The notes beneath the pieces are model-generated. The model did no database searches. It was not told where the DNA came from and saw only the letters and a program-made list of their open reading frames with translations. Source: a virus. Taken from it: 39,008 nucleotides of DNA. The DNA lies in the IMG/VR virus record IMGVR_UViG_3300037847_004035, positions 3,712 through 42,719 of that record. One strand, 5' to 3'. Shown one piece after another: positions 15,468 through 23,802 of the stretch (positions within the stretch are counted from its first letter, which is position 1; the number at the start of each line of letters is the position of its first letter). The translations under genes and the position numbers were made by a program.

Positions 15468-15755
15468 ATGAGTGTAGAAGCAAAACTTTTAACAGAAATT
15501 GCAGCGCTAAATAATCAGTCACTAGGAGGCCATGGCTCTAAGCTTATTGACGATGATTCTGTACATACTGGAGACTTTATGGCTATTACTGCTTTACTAG
15601 ATTCTACTGTTGATGTTTCAGACTGTCCTGACATAGCAAATACGATTGAAGATGCTGCTGACTTTGTAATTCCTAAAGGCGTAACAATTTTTGGTAACTT
15701 CACGCAGATCTCAATTGTAAGTGGAGGATCAATATTAGCATATAAAAAATCGTAA
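15468..15755 (+). CDS. Small virion protein, paralog B, 95 aa
   Basis: It shares its C-terminal half with the 125-aa neighbour: FMAITALLDSTVD matches VFVAISFLADAKL, and IPKGVTIFGNFTQI matches FPKGFTLYGRFTSF, followed by a common AY ending. It lacks the longer N-terminus. The gene starts two bases after the preceding stop. It probably has a related structural role, perhaps with both copies in one complex. Confidence 0.65.
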   Translation: MSVEAKLLTEIAALNNQSLGGHGSKLIDDDSVHTGDFMAITALLDSTVDVSDCPDIANTIEDAADFVIPKGVTIFGNFTQISIVSGGSILAYKKS

Positions 15756-15758
15756 GTC

Positions 15759-16307
15759 ATGCCTAGTTTAGGAATCGGAAGCGCTGTACAATTACCAGAT
15801 CAATGCTCTGCAAGTGGTCTTTGTGCTACTGTAAGTTATACTTCAGATTTTAGTTCTGGTGTTGATGGCTTTGTTGCTGGGGGAAATGTAACAGGCGAAG
15901 ATTCAAACCTTCTCCTTACTGGTAATATAGATGGTATTGGAGGTCGAGATAATAATCTAAGACTAAGATTTTCTTATACAGCAGGACTAACAGCTGCAAA
16001 TAGAGCAGCTCAGAAAGTGTTCTCAAACTTTAGTGCGGGCTGTACTTATAATATATCATTCTCTTATTTTTTCGCTTCTAGTAATGTTAATGCTACTATT
16101 CTAACTCAACTTGTAGTTGGAGGAGCTACTTATGTTAATCCAGATGGAGAGAGTGCTAAATCGTTAAATACATGGCATGACTTTTCAGCAACAGGATTTG
16201 TTGCTGCCGGAGGCCGTTCACTAATATTTAAGTTTCCTTACGATAATGATGACGACTCCGTAGATGAAATTGTATACATTCGTAATGTTGTAATCGCAAC
16301 CCCATAA
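15759..16307 (+). CDS. CBM-like beta-sandwich virion protein, 182 aa
   Basis: After a 25-residue N-terminus the sequence reads as a jelly-roll of the carbohydrate-binding type: SYTSDFSSGVDGFVAGG (the usual 'F-xx-G-xx-G-W/F' opening of CBM domains), then NLRLRFSY, YNISFSYFFA, WHDFSATGFV and a final LIFKFPY...IVYIRNVVI strand. Such domains bind sugars or stabilise fibres. It starts three bases after the small paralog pair. A receptor-binding or head-fibre role is plausible. There is no signal peptide, so it should be part of the particle. Confidence 0.55.
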   Translation: MPSLGIGSAVQLPDQCSASGLCATVSYTSDFSSGVDGFVAGGNVTGEDSNLLLTGNIDGIGGRDNNLRLRFSYTAGLTAANRAAQKVFSNFSAGCTYNISFSYFFASSNVNATILTQLVVGGATYVNPDGESAKSLNTWHDFSATGFVAAGGRSLIFKFPYDNDDDSVDEIVYIRNVVIATP

Positions 16308-16309
16308 TC

Positions 16310-16462
16310 ATGAAAGTAAAAGCACCTAAAGGATATCATTGGATGAAGTCGGGCAAAGGCGCTCCTAAACTTATGAAGAATCCTCCCGGAGGATACAAAG
16401 CACATAAGGGGGCTAGTCAAACTTTTAACTTTGCAATTCAAAAGATTCATAAGAAAAAGTAA
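16310..16462 (+). CDS. Tiny basic protein, 50 aa
   Basis: A complete short frame (MKVKAPKGYHWMKSGKGAPK... to IHKKK) starts two bases after the previous stop and overlaps the next start by the TAATG arrangement. It is Lys/Gly/Pro-rich and basic. Tight packing on both sides argues that it is a real gene. It is the first of three consecutive basic mini-proteins and could contact DNA inside the head. Confidence 0.6.
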   Translation: MKVKAPKGYHWMKSGKGAPKLMKNPPGGYKAHKGASQTFNFAIQKIHKKK

Positions 16463-16749
16463 TGCCTCGCAAGAAAAAAGATCCTAAAGTAGGAACTGGC
16501 AAAAAACCTAAAGGCTCAGGCCGCAGGCTTTATACGGATGAAAATCCAAAAGATACAGTCCGTATAAAGTTTGCAACCCCTGCTGATGCAAGAGCTACCG
16601 TAGCTAAAGTTAAAAGAAGCGCTAAGAGTTTTGCTAGAAAGATTCAGATCTTAACTGTAGGAGAACAGCGAGCGAAGGTCATGGGTAAAAATGAAGTCGT
16701 AGGTATTTTTAAACGAGGTAAAGAAGCAATTAGAAAAACGAGAAAGTAA
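16462..16749 (+). CDS. Conserved-type basic protein, 95 aa
   Basis: It starts MPRKKKDPKVGTGKKPKGSG and continues RRLYTDENPKDTV. I recall this Lys/Gly/Arg tract followed by an RLYTDENP-type motif from small proteins of marine phages and large DNA viruses, but cannot test it here. The second half is helical and basic. The start overlaps the previous stop and the stop overlaps the next start. Likely roles are DNA binding or packing in the virion; nothing shows an enzyme. Confidence 0.6.
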   Translation: MPRKKKDPKVGTGKKPKGSGRRLYTDENPKDTVRIKFATPADARATVAKVKRSAKSFARKIQILTVGEQRAKVMGKNEVVGIFKRGKEAIRKTRK

Positions 16750-17039
16750 TGGCACCAAGAAAGAAGGCAAAGATGCCTGCTAGAAATAAGAAGAATTTTA
16801 GACCCACTAAAAAGGGGGCTGGTATGACTAAAGCTGGTGTAAAGGCTTATAGAAAACTAAACCCTGGATCTAAGCTCAAGACTGCTGTAACTGGTAAGGT
16901 AAAGCCAGGATCAAAGGCAGCTAAGAGAAGAAAATCTTATTGTGCTAGAAGTTTAGGTCAACTAAAACGAAGCAGTGCCAAGACTAGAAATAATCCTAAC
17001 TCAAGAATTAGACAAGCAAGAAGACGTTGGAAATGTTAA
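16749..17039 (+). CDS. DUF6321-like basic protein, 96 aa
   Basis: A very basic protein (GAGMTKAGVKAYRKLNPGSK, then SKAAKRRKSYCARSLGQ, ending QARRRWKC). This pattern matches my memory of the DUF6321 family found in marine phages and giant viruses; its function is unknown. Two Cys remain (in SYCARS and the final residue). A DNA-compaction or capsid role is plausible. It overlaps the next coding sequence by seven bases. Confidence 0.6.
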   Translation: MAPRKKAKMPARNKKNFRPTKKGAGMTKAGVKAYRKLNPGSKLKTAVTGKVKPGSKAAKRRKSYCARSLGQLKRSSAKTRNNPNSRIRQARRRWKC

Positions 17040-17392
17040 ACGATAGATTACTCGTATTTGAAAAGGATACTATTGATGCTGACAGTGTGGCTGAAGCTAG
17101 TGATGGTACCAACTTAGACTTTTTTGCTACACGTTTTTCTAGCTTCTCTAGTTTTTCAGCTAAAGAAAGACAAGTACATATGTACTTTAAAGATTTTGAG
17201 GAACTTCGTACTAAGACAATAGTTATACTTGATGTAGAACCTTTTTCTGAGGCTAGAGTAATTAGAGCATTATACAGAAAGCTAGCAGGTTCAAATAAGA
17301 AAGATACTTTGTTTGAGTTTGATGCTCTTGGAAATCGATTCCCAGTTGAAGAGATTGTAGGTATTAACAGTATTAAAAGATTTACATCATAA
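17033..17392 (+). CDS. Hypothetical protein, 119 aa
   Basis: The start is the ATG at 17033 (MLNDRLLVFEKD...); an in-frame TTG at 17027 is less likely. The protein has a Ser/Phe-rich segment (FSSFSSFSAKERQVHMYF) and alternating hydrophobic strands, with no recognisable motif, signal peptide or membrane segment. It is the last gene before the compositional shift near 17393 and is followed after one base by the exported Cys-rich protein. A small virion or assembly protein is possible. Confidence 0.55.
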   Translation: MLNDRLLVFEKDTIDADSVAEASDGTNLDFFATRFSSFSSFSAKERQVHMYFKDFEELRTKTIVILDVEPFSEARVIRALYRKLAGSNKKDTLFEFDALGNRFPVEEIVGINSIKRFTS

Positions 17393-17393
17393 C

Positions 17394-19364
17394 ATGAAAA
17401 ATATATTATTTATCATATTTACTGCTTGGTCAGTTTGCTGTTATGCTCAACCAGGGCTTGATAGTATACCACCTATAGATAGTTTGCCTCCTCTTCAATG
17501 CGGAGTACAAGGTTTACAGGGTCAGATAGATTGTTTTCCATTTGCTCCAAACCAAGGTCAGCTGCAAGTTATGTGGGAACCTTCTGCTCCTGGCTGCGAG
17601 CCAATAGGATTTTACAGAGGTGACGATTTAGATAATCTACAGTTTGTCCCATACGGTCAGTGGTTTTTCAATAGTTTTTATGGAGGTGTTCCGTCTTCAC
17701 CCGTATCTAATGACGAATATTACTTTATAGTAGAATCTCCTGGTGAGATTATGGACACACTAATTATTGAAAATCCTAACTGCGGTATAGGTTGTTTAGA
17801 CTCTTTAGCTACAAACTACAATCCAGCTGTTAATGTAAATGGTACTGGTGGTAATCAAAGCGTTGGTATACAAGGTTTACCTAATAATGGTTGTACTTAT
17901 ATCGCTGGCTGTATGGACGATGGTAATCAACCTAGTAATGGTACATATAATTATACTTCTTATATTGGTGGTGGTCCTGAGTTTTTAGAAGCAAATGGAG
18001 GTCATTATCCAACCGCTGGTGGATCTTTAACACCAGGTTTACCTGCACTTAATTACAATCCGTTTGCTGGTATTGATGATGGTAGTTGTATACCTCAAAT
18101 AATAGGGTGTATGGACGAGTTTGACAGTAATATGAATATTAATAAAAACGTTGGTAGAAGAGATAATAATAATTACACCTCACAAGCAGCTCCTATTAAC
18201 CCTGACTGGCCAATGGCAACTACATTAACAACAAATACTATGTCAGCTGCTGGTAATATGTGGGCTGATATTCCTGTTCCTGGTTATGAAAATAGAAGAG
18301 ATACTGGTAGCTTAATTTCATGGGTAGATGTTAATGTTCATAGTCAAAGTACTTGTATTTTTGCAGATTCTGGCTGTATGAACGATGGGAGTGAGTCCAA
18401 TGTTGATCCAACTGCGGGAGCAGTAAATCCAGATACAGGTTGGACTATTAAAAAAGGTGCTTGGGGTCATATATCTGGTGGTAATCCGGGTAATTGGTAC
18501 GGGACTAGTTCTAGACCTCACCCTTTACCGGGTATTTTTAATAATCAACAATTTAATGCTGCAAATGCTGGCACAGCAGACGCTACTAATTCTTTGCTAC
18601 CTTGGGATGTTAAAGATAATGAAATATTTCAACAAATATTTCCAAATGGTACACCTGTAAATCATGGTGGTAGTTCTTTTGGCGCTTATAACCATGAAGA
18701 TTATTATGGTGAAGATTTTGATCACAATATAGTACAACCTTGGTCGCCAGTAAATATGCAAGCTTGTTGTTTTGTTGCAGGTTGTTTACATCCTTACGCA
18801 TATAATTTTGATTTAATAGGTTATAGATACGGTGGTGTTGCAGTTCCTGGTGTTAATGCAAATAATGTGTTTAGCAATGGTACTTATTATCAACCAGCAG
18901 TTCCTTCGGCTAGTGAACCCGTATATGATCCTAATGAATCAGCCCACGAATCTTGTGCTTTTTGTGATGGTACACCTGCTGCTGAATTTTTTAGAACAGA
19001 TGGTAGTGGAGAAGCAAGTTATTGGAATCAAAATCCAGATACTTGGGACGGAATACAAGGTTTTAATTCAACAGCTTTAAACTCCCCTACTTTAACAACG
19101 GTAATGTGGTGGGACTGGTCTGGTTATGAGGAATATTCTGATGCTGCTGGTGATCCTCAAGCTTTACCATATGGTTCAGGTTTTCCTAAAAAATATGACT
19201 GTTGTTGTTTTTATGCGGGTTGTCAAAATTCAAATGCAGATAATTATAATTCTTTAGCACAGTGTGATGATGGTTCATGTTGTTCAGATAGTCCGAGTGC
19301 TCAAGCAACATATGGTTTCCCATCTTGTCAATCAAATACTGGTAACACAGGAGCTACCGGTTAA
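17394..19364 (+). CDS. Exported Cys-rich GCMD-repeat protein, 656 aa
   Basis: An N-terminal signal peptide (hydrophobic residues 4-18, likely cut A18|Q19, leaving Gln first) is followed by a domain with MWEPSAPGCEPIGFYRG. From residue 133 come Cys repeats of the form GC-[LM]-D...NYNP...DGSC, several of them with long insertions. The same domain plan occurs in the 36395-38959 protein. Here the end is GNTGATG rather than a T9SS sorting tail. GCMD...DGSC repeats are familiar from secreted adhesin-like proteins of Bacteroidota. It probably reaches the periplasm or cell surface during infection, or is a virion adhesin with a host-derived leader. The first gene of the AT-richer half. Confidence 0.75.
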   Translation: MKNILFIIFTAWSVCCYAQPGLDSIPPIDSLPPLQCGVQGLQGQIDCFPFAPNQGQLQVMWEPSAPGCEPIGFYRGDDLDNLQFVPYGQWFFNSFYGGVPSSPVSNDEYYFIVESPGEIMDTLIIENPNCGIGCLDSLATNYNPAVNVNGTGGNQSVGIQGLPNNGCTYIAGCMDDGNQPSNGTYNYTSYIGGGPEFLEANGGHYPTAGGSLTPGLPALNYNPFAGIDDGSCIPQIIGCMDEFDSNMNINKNVGRRDNNNYTSQAAPINPDWPMATTLTTNTMSAAGNMWADIPVPGYENRRDTGSLISWVDVNVHSQSTCIFADSGCMNDGSESNVDPTAGAVNPDTGWTIKKGAWGHISGGNPGNWYGTSSRPHPLPGIFNNQQFNAANAGTADATNSLLPWDVKDNEIFQQIFPNGTPVNHGGSSFGAYNHEDYYGEDFDHNIVQPWSPVNMQACCFVAGCLHPYAYNFDLIGYRYGGVAVPGVNANNVFSNGTYYQPAVPSASEPVYDPNESAHESCAFCDGTPAAEFFRTDGSGEASYWNQNPDTWDGIQGFNSTALNSPTLTTVMWWDWSGYEEYSDAAGDPQALPYGSGFPKKYDCCCFYAGCQNSNADNYNSLAQCDDGSCCSDSPSAQATYGFPSCQSNTGNTGATG

Positions 19365-19387
19365 ATAAATAAATTAAATAATAAACT

Positions 19388-19765
19388 ATGGCTATAAATA
19401 TTATACTAAACCATATAAATGAATCTGTTGAAATAGGAGATGTAGTTTACTACGTTAACGTTGGCTCAGCTTCTGTATATGGTGTTAGTGATGCTTTTTT
19501 AACAGGTGATATGAACAATATAAAAGAGTTAGGACCAATTACACATTTTATATCTGGTGCTTATGGAACCGGTATAACTGTAGATAACTCTCAAAACAAT
19601 ACACCTGATCCACCAAATGGAGCTTTTTTAATGTTTTCTAAAAATAAAGTAGCTAATACATCTGGTTTACTAGGGTATTATATAGATATAGATTTTAAAA
19701 ATGATTCTACTGACAAAGTAGAGTTATTTCAAATAGGTTTAAACACTGAAATGAGTAGTAAATAA
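19388..19765 (+). CDS. Small virion-type protein, 125 aa
   Basis: No enzyme motif is visible. The last third, FLMFSKNKVANTSGLLGYY then KVELFQIGLNTEMSSK, is a pattern I associate with small structural proteins of marine phages, usually next to fibre genes. The first two thirds are beta-rich. It precedes the 480-aa fibre-type protein. Function in the particle is unknown. Confidence 0.55.
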   Translation: MAINIILNHINESVEIGDVVYYVNVGSASVYGVSDAFLTGDMNNIKELGPITHFISGAYGTGITVDNSQNNTPDPPNGAFLMFSKNKVANTSGLLGYYIDIDFKNDSTDKVELFQIGLNTEMSSK

Positions 19766-19773
19766 TTATTAAT

Positions 19774-21216
19774 ATGAAAATAATAAAAAAGTTTGATATA
19801 GATACTGGTAATATACCTTCTAGTGGAGAACGTAGAAGATTTTCTGTATTAGGTGATAATAATTGTGTATTTAAACTAGAAATAACAAACGAAGATAGTC
19901 CTAAAAAATATTATAATTTTTCTACAGAAGAATTTACAACAACAAAATCATCTTTAAGAGCTGTGATAAGTGGTGGTATATATTCTGGTGATATATTATT
20001 CCCTAGTGTTTCTGATGATGATCATTACGATATATATTTATGGGCGGATTCAGTAAATACAAAACATGCTAATTACAGAGAGGTTAGGTTTACAGATGGA
20101 AGCATAGATATAAACTCTTCATCTGGTTCTAGTTCTAAATTATTACAAAAAATAATAAGACAATATACCTCTAAAACATTTACAGTGACAGCAGCAGCAC
20201 CAACATTAAGTGATAGTGGAGAAGCTTTTGAAGGTGCTACTATAGTGGCTGATACAATATCTGTAGAAACAAATAATAGGTCTTATAAAAAAGATTTTAC
20301 AGTCACAGTTACAGCTGATACAAATCATGTTTTTGCAATAAATAGACAACCAGTTCCATCTGATGCATATGCATCGACTTCAAGAATTATTGGGGCGTTT
20401 TCAGCTATACCAGGTGAAGATGTTAGTAGTTCTACATATTATAGATGGGCAATAAAATCTACAAGTACTCTTCATGGGTTAGCTAATGGTATGCAAGTGC
20501 TTGGAACTAATGTTACTGCTAATACTGAAATAGCTGATTACGACGAAACATTAAGCTATGATGTTGAGGCAAGAGAATATGGGTCAGTTCCTTCTGTACC
20601 ATCTTTAGCTGAAACTGTTGAAGAATCTGTTAGTGTTACTGAAACAGTAGAACATGTTGACGGTATAGATACTTTAGGATTTACACCTACTTTAACAAAT
20701 GGATCTATTAGTAAACAACTAGGAAATGTAACATTTAACAATCAACAAGCAGCTGCTTTAGCTGATGATACTGTTGTTTTTTATGCTTATGGTCCAAATC
20801 AAATAAAAAAATTAACTGGTAATAGTATTAAGTTAAGTAATTTAAAAGTTGAATTAACAGATGTAACTACAACAATAAACGATGCGAGTGCCACTGGCTC
20901 TGCATCTTTAAATGATTTTGATGTAACTAGTGTTGCTGGTATAATGGACGATGTAAGTGTTGTAACAGGTGTAAATATAAATGCTTCAGCTAAAAATCCA
21001 TTAGTAACAACAATATCTTCTAATAATTTAACATTAACGCCCGGTGGTCACTATGTTCAAAATGGACAAACATTAGTGTTTAAAAATGCTAGTACTATAG
21101 CAACTATAACTGGTACAGTTGAAATTACAAACATTGGTGATTTTAGAGCTGTTGATGGTAGTTCTGTAGCCCCAAGTATAACATTTAATTTAGAAAAATT
21201 CTTAAAAGCAGTTTAA
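19774..21216 (+). CDS. Fibre-type virion protein, 480 aa
   Basis: A beta-rich protein with high Thr/Ser/Val/Asn and no Cys-repeat or enzyme motif. The N-terminal part (FDIDTGNIPSSGERRRFSVL, then FKLEIT) looks like a virion-attachment beta domain of a kind common in marine phage structural proteins. The middle carries long Thr/Ser stretches that suggest a repetitive stalk, and the end returns to short strands. It fits a tail fibre or similar appendage. No signal peptide, so it should be particle-borne, unlike the exported proteins near it. Confidence 0.6.
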   Translation: MKIIKKFDIDTGNIPSSGERRRFSVLGDNNCVFKLEITNEDSPKKYYNFSTEEFTTTKSSLRAVISGGIYSGDILFPSVSDDDHYDIYLWADSVNTKHANYREVRFTDGSIDINSSSGSSSKLLQKIIRQYTSKTFTVTAAAPTLSDSGEAFEGATIVADTISVETNNRSYKKDFTVTVTADTNHVFAINRQPVPSDAYASTSRIIGAFSAIPGEDVSSSTYYRWAIKSTSTLHGLANGMQVLGTNVTANTEIADYDETLSYDVEAREYGSVPSVPSLAETVEESVSVTETVEHVDGIDTLGFTPTLTNGSISKQLGNVTFNNQQAAALADDTVVFYAYGPNQIKKLTGNSIKLSNLKVELTDVTTTINDASATGSASLNDFDVTSVAGIMDDVSVVTGVNINASAKNPLVTTISSNNLTLTPGGHYVQNGQTLVFKNASTIATITGTVEITNIGDFRAVDGSSVAPSITFNLEKFLKAV

Positions 21217-21266
21217 AGTAAAAAAAACACATAAACTGTGACTATATAATAATAAAACTATGAATA

Positions 21267-22271
21267 ATGAATCAATTTAAACCAACACCTTTTACACGTA
21301 AATCCTTTAAAGAAGAATTAAAAGCAGCTGAAAAAGCCGCAAACTCTCCTTCTCCTGTTAAGTTTGATTGGGAGGGAGCTGGTGGTGGAGCGGCGGTTGG
21401 AGCTGGTACTGGTGCAGCTATAGGATCTGCAATACCTGTAATTGGTACTATAGCAGGTGGTATAATAGGTGGTGCTATTGGTTTTTTTAGCGGTGGTAAA
21501 GAAGAAGAAAAAATAGATCCAAAATATCAAGAGCAAATAACTCAAGCTTTAACTGATTTTAAAGATTTAAAAACAGACAATTTATATGCTGGAGCTCAAA
21601 ATTTAATGGGTGGAGTATCTTTTGATTTGCAAAACAGAGAATTTAAAAACCAATTTCAAGATGCGAGAAATGTTTATGCTGATCTTGGTGAATTACGTAT
21701 GGAAAATGCATTTGAAAATATGACTGTAGACCAAAGAGCCGCACAATTTCAAAGAGATATGTTTTCTCAACAACAAGCAAATATAATGCAGGGTTTACAA
21801 GGTTCTGCGGGTGGTAGTGGTATTGCTGGTTTAGCTCAAGCTATGGCGCAGCAAGGTCAATTACAAGCACAACAAGCTGCTGCAGATATTGGTAGACAAG
21901 AAAGAGAAAATCAATTAAGAGCTAGAGGTGCGGACATGGATATTCAAAGAATGCAGGCGCAAAGAAGAGAGTTGATTGCTAGAGGGGGAATGGAAACACA
22001 AATGGCTAGAATGTCTGGTGCTCAAGCAGCTGACCAAATGTTATCACAAAGAGAGCAGGCTATAGCTACTGGTCAGTTTCAAGCGGCACAAGCTAGAGCA
22101 CAAGGAGCTATGCAGGCACAAGCTATGAGATTACAAGGCGAAACAGATGCTAGAAACTTAGAGTATCAAAAAGCACAGGGTATGCTTAGTTATTATTCTG
22201 GACAACAAGAAGGTGAGTATGCTAGAATTGAAGCTGATAAATCTTGGTTACAAAGAACCTTTGGCTTTTAA
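21267..22271 (+). CDS. Ejection-type internal virion protein, 334 aa
   Basis: Residues about 35-75 form a glycine-zipper membrane segment (alternating Gly/Ala with AIPVIGTIAGGIIGGAIGFF). Residues about 110-320 are a long Gln/Ala/Arg-rich helical coil (MAQQGQLQAQQAAADIGRQ). A membrane-insertable glycine zipper plus a long Gln-rich helix is the typical profile of podovirus internal (ejection) proteins that leave the head and line a channel through the envelope. It lies just before two larger probable ejection proteins. Confidence 0.65.
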   Translation: MNQFKPTPFTRKSFKEELKAAEKAANSPSPVKFDWEGAGGGAAVGAGTGAAIGSAIPVIGTIAGGIIGGAIGFFSGGKEEEKIDPKYQEQITQALTDFKDLKTDNLYAGAQNLMGGVSFDLQNREFKNQFQDARNVYADLGELRMENAFENMTVDQRAAQFQRDMFSQQQANIMQGLQGSAGGSGIAGLAQAMAQQGQLQAQQAAADIGRQERENQLRARGADMDIQRMQAQRRELIARGGMETQMARMSGAQAADQMLSQREQAIATGQFQAAQARAQGAMQAQAMRLQGETDARNLEYQKAQGMLSYYSGQQEGEYARIEADKSWLQRTFGF

Positions 22272-22288
22272 ATATTAAAAAATAAATT

Positions 22289-23785
22289 ATGGTAATAGAT
22301 CCAAACTTAATGTATAAAGCTGGTCGTTCCAGCAGAATGAGACCTAGATCTGGTGCAGCAAGACGAGCTGACTTGTATGATAAAATATTAGGATACGTTG
22401 GTCAAATAGCTGTTAACAGATATTCACAACTTAGTGAAGAACTTGGTGAGTTTAAACAAAAATGGAGAAACGCTAGTTCGACTGTAAATGGTTTAGTAAA
22501 CGATGTTGGAGCGGCAATGAATCCAGAGTTTAGAAGCGCTTTAAAAGACTGGAGAAAAGAATATATAAAAGGTAAAAGAAAATCTAAATTTGGATTATCA
22601 GAAAAGAAAAGAGAAGAGGGTAATTATATAGCTAATAATGCATATAATAAAATTAAAAGACTACATGCTCAATTTCAAGATATATCTGGTAAAGTTGCTA
22701 AGTATGAAAACCAAGTTGCGTTACAGGCAAATGAAAAACCTCCTAACTATGCTGGTCAAGGATTTAATTCTGGTGATAGTGATGATAGAATTATATTAGC
22801 AACAGAACTTGCTAATGGTAAACTATGGCAAAGCATGGGTGTTAATCGTGAAACTGCTGATATAGTATATTTACAACAAACGCAAAATGAAAGCGGTAAA
22901 AATATTACAACTAAAATACCATATACAAATTTAGACTGGCCTACAGATGAAGACGATTCTCTTCAAGGCGTTCAAACAGGTTATGTTGATGAAGCGATTA
23001 AAAATGGGAATAAAGGAAGAATTTGGGACGAGCTTTATGGTAAGCTTCAGTATGATAAAATAAAAGCAAGTGTACAGTCAAAGGATAATGGTGGTATTGA
23101 TGCGCAGAGAAGTTTTTTCTTTGGGGGAACTGTTATGCCAGGTGTTAATGAAAAATTAGAAACTAGTTCATTAGCCTATATAACACTAAAAAATGCTAAG
23201 CACCCACAAACTGGTGAACCATTGAATTTACAAGAAGGAACTCCAGAATGGAGAGCTGCATTACAATCTTTAAAAACAGATCTTACGTTTGCCGAGGGTA
23301 GCGATGAAACTAAAATGATAATAGACTACATATACAGTGCCACTGAAAGATACCACAAAAATTACTATAATCAATGGGAATTAAAAAACCAAAAAAAGCG
23401 TGATAAAAAGACTGATAAAGAAACTACAATTGCTGGTACAATAGAGTTAGGTATGAGTAGGTTTAATCGTGGTGAAAAACCAAGAAAATTAATTGCTAGA
23501 AGAGAAGATGTTGTTACTAAAAACAGACAAATTACAAACTCTAAAAAAGGAGATATTATACAAGGTTGGGAAGGTCCAAAAACTTATCGCTACAAAAACA
23601 TGGGTAATGGTAGATTTATGTACCAAGAATATAATGAGGATTCAGGTAAATTTGAAAATGTTGAAAATACAACTGGTATGACGCCAGGTCCAGTTAGAGT
23701 ACCACAAGGCCAAGGGTATTATACTATAGATGATGTAAAAATGGATCTTATTCCACAAGTTTTACAAACTGGTTTGCCAGGTTAA
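22289..23785 (+). CDS. Probable ejection/internal virion protein, 498 aa
   Basis: A largely helical, Lys/Asn-rich protein with no motif I recognise and no signal peptide. The N-terminal 150 residues are basic helices; the middle is mixed; the C-terminal 90 residues have a short beta region (TYRYKNMGNGRFMYQEY). It stands between the glycine-zipper protein and the 3136-aa polyvalent protein with only 17 bases on each side, which suggests all three act together in DNA ejection. Confidence 0.55.
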   Translation: MVIDPNLMYKAGRSSRMRPRSGAARRADLYDKILGYVGQIAVNRYSQLSEELGEFKQKWRNASSTVNGLVNDVGAAMNPEFRSALKDWRKEYIKGKRKSKFGLSEKKREEGNYIANNAYNKIKRLHAQFQDISGKVAKYENQVALQANEKPPNYAGQGFNSGDSDDRIILATELANGKLWQSMGVNRETADIVYLQQTQNESGKNITTKIPYTNLDWPTDEDDSLQGVQTGYVDEAIKNGNKGRIWDELYGKLQYDKIKASVQSKDNGGIDAQRSFFFGGTVMPGVNEKLETSSLAYITLKNAKHPQTGEPLNLQEGTPEWRAALQSLKTDLTFAEGSDETKMIIDYIYSATERYHKNYYNQWELKNQKKRDKKTDKETTIAGTIELGMSRFNRGEKPRKLIARREDVVTKNRQITNSKKGDIIQGWEGPKTYRYKNMGNGRFMYQEYNEDSGKFENVENTTGMTPGPVRVPQGQGYYTIDDVKMDLIPQVLQTGLPG

Positions 23786-23802
23786 TAAAAAAAATATAAT
23801 AA

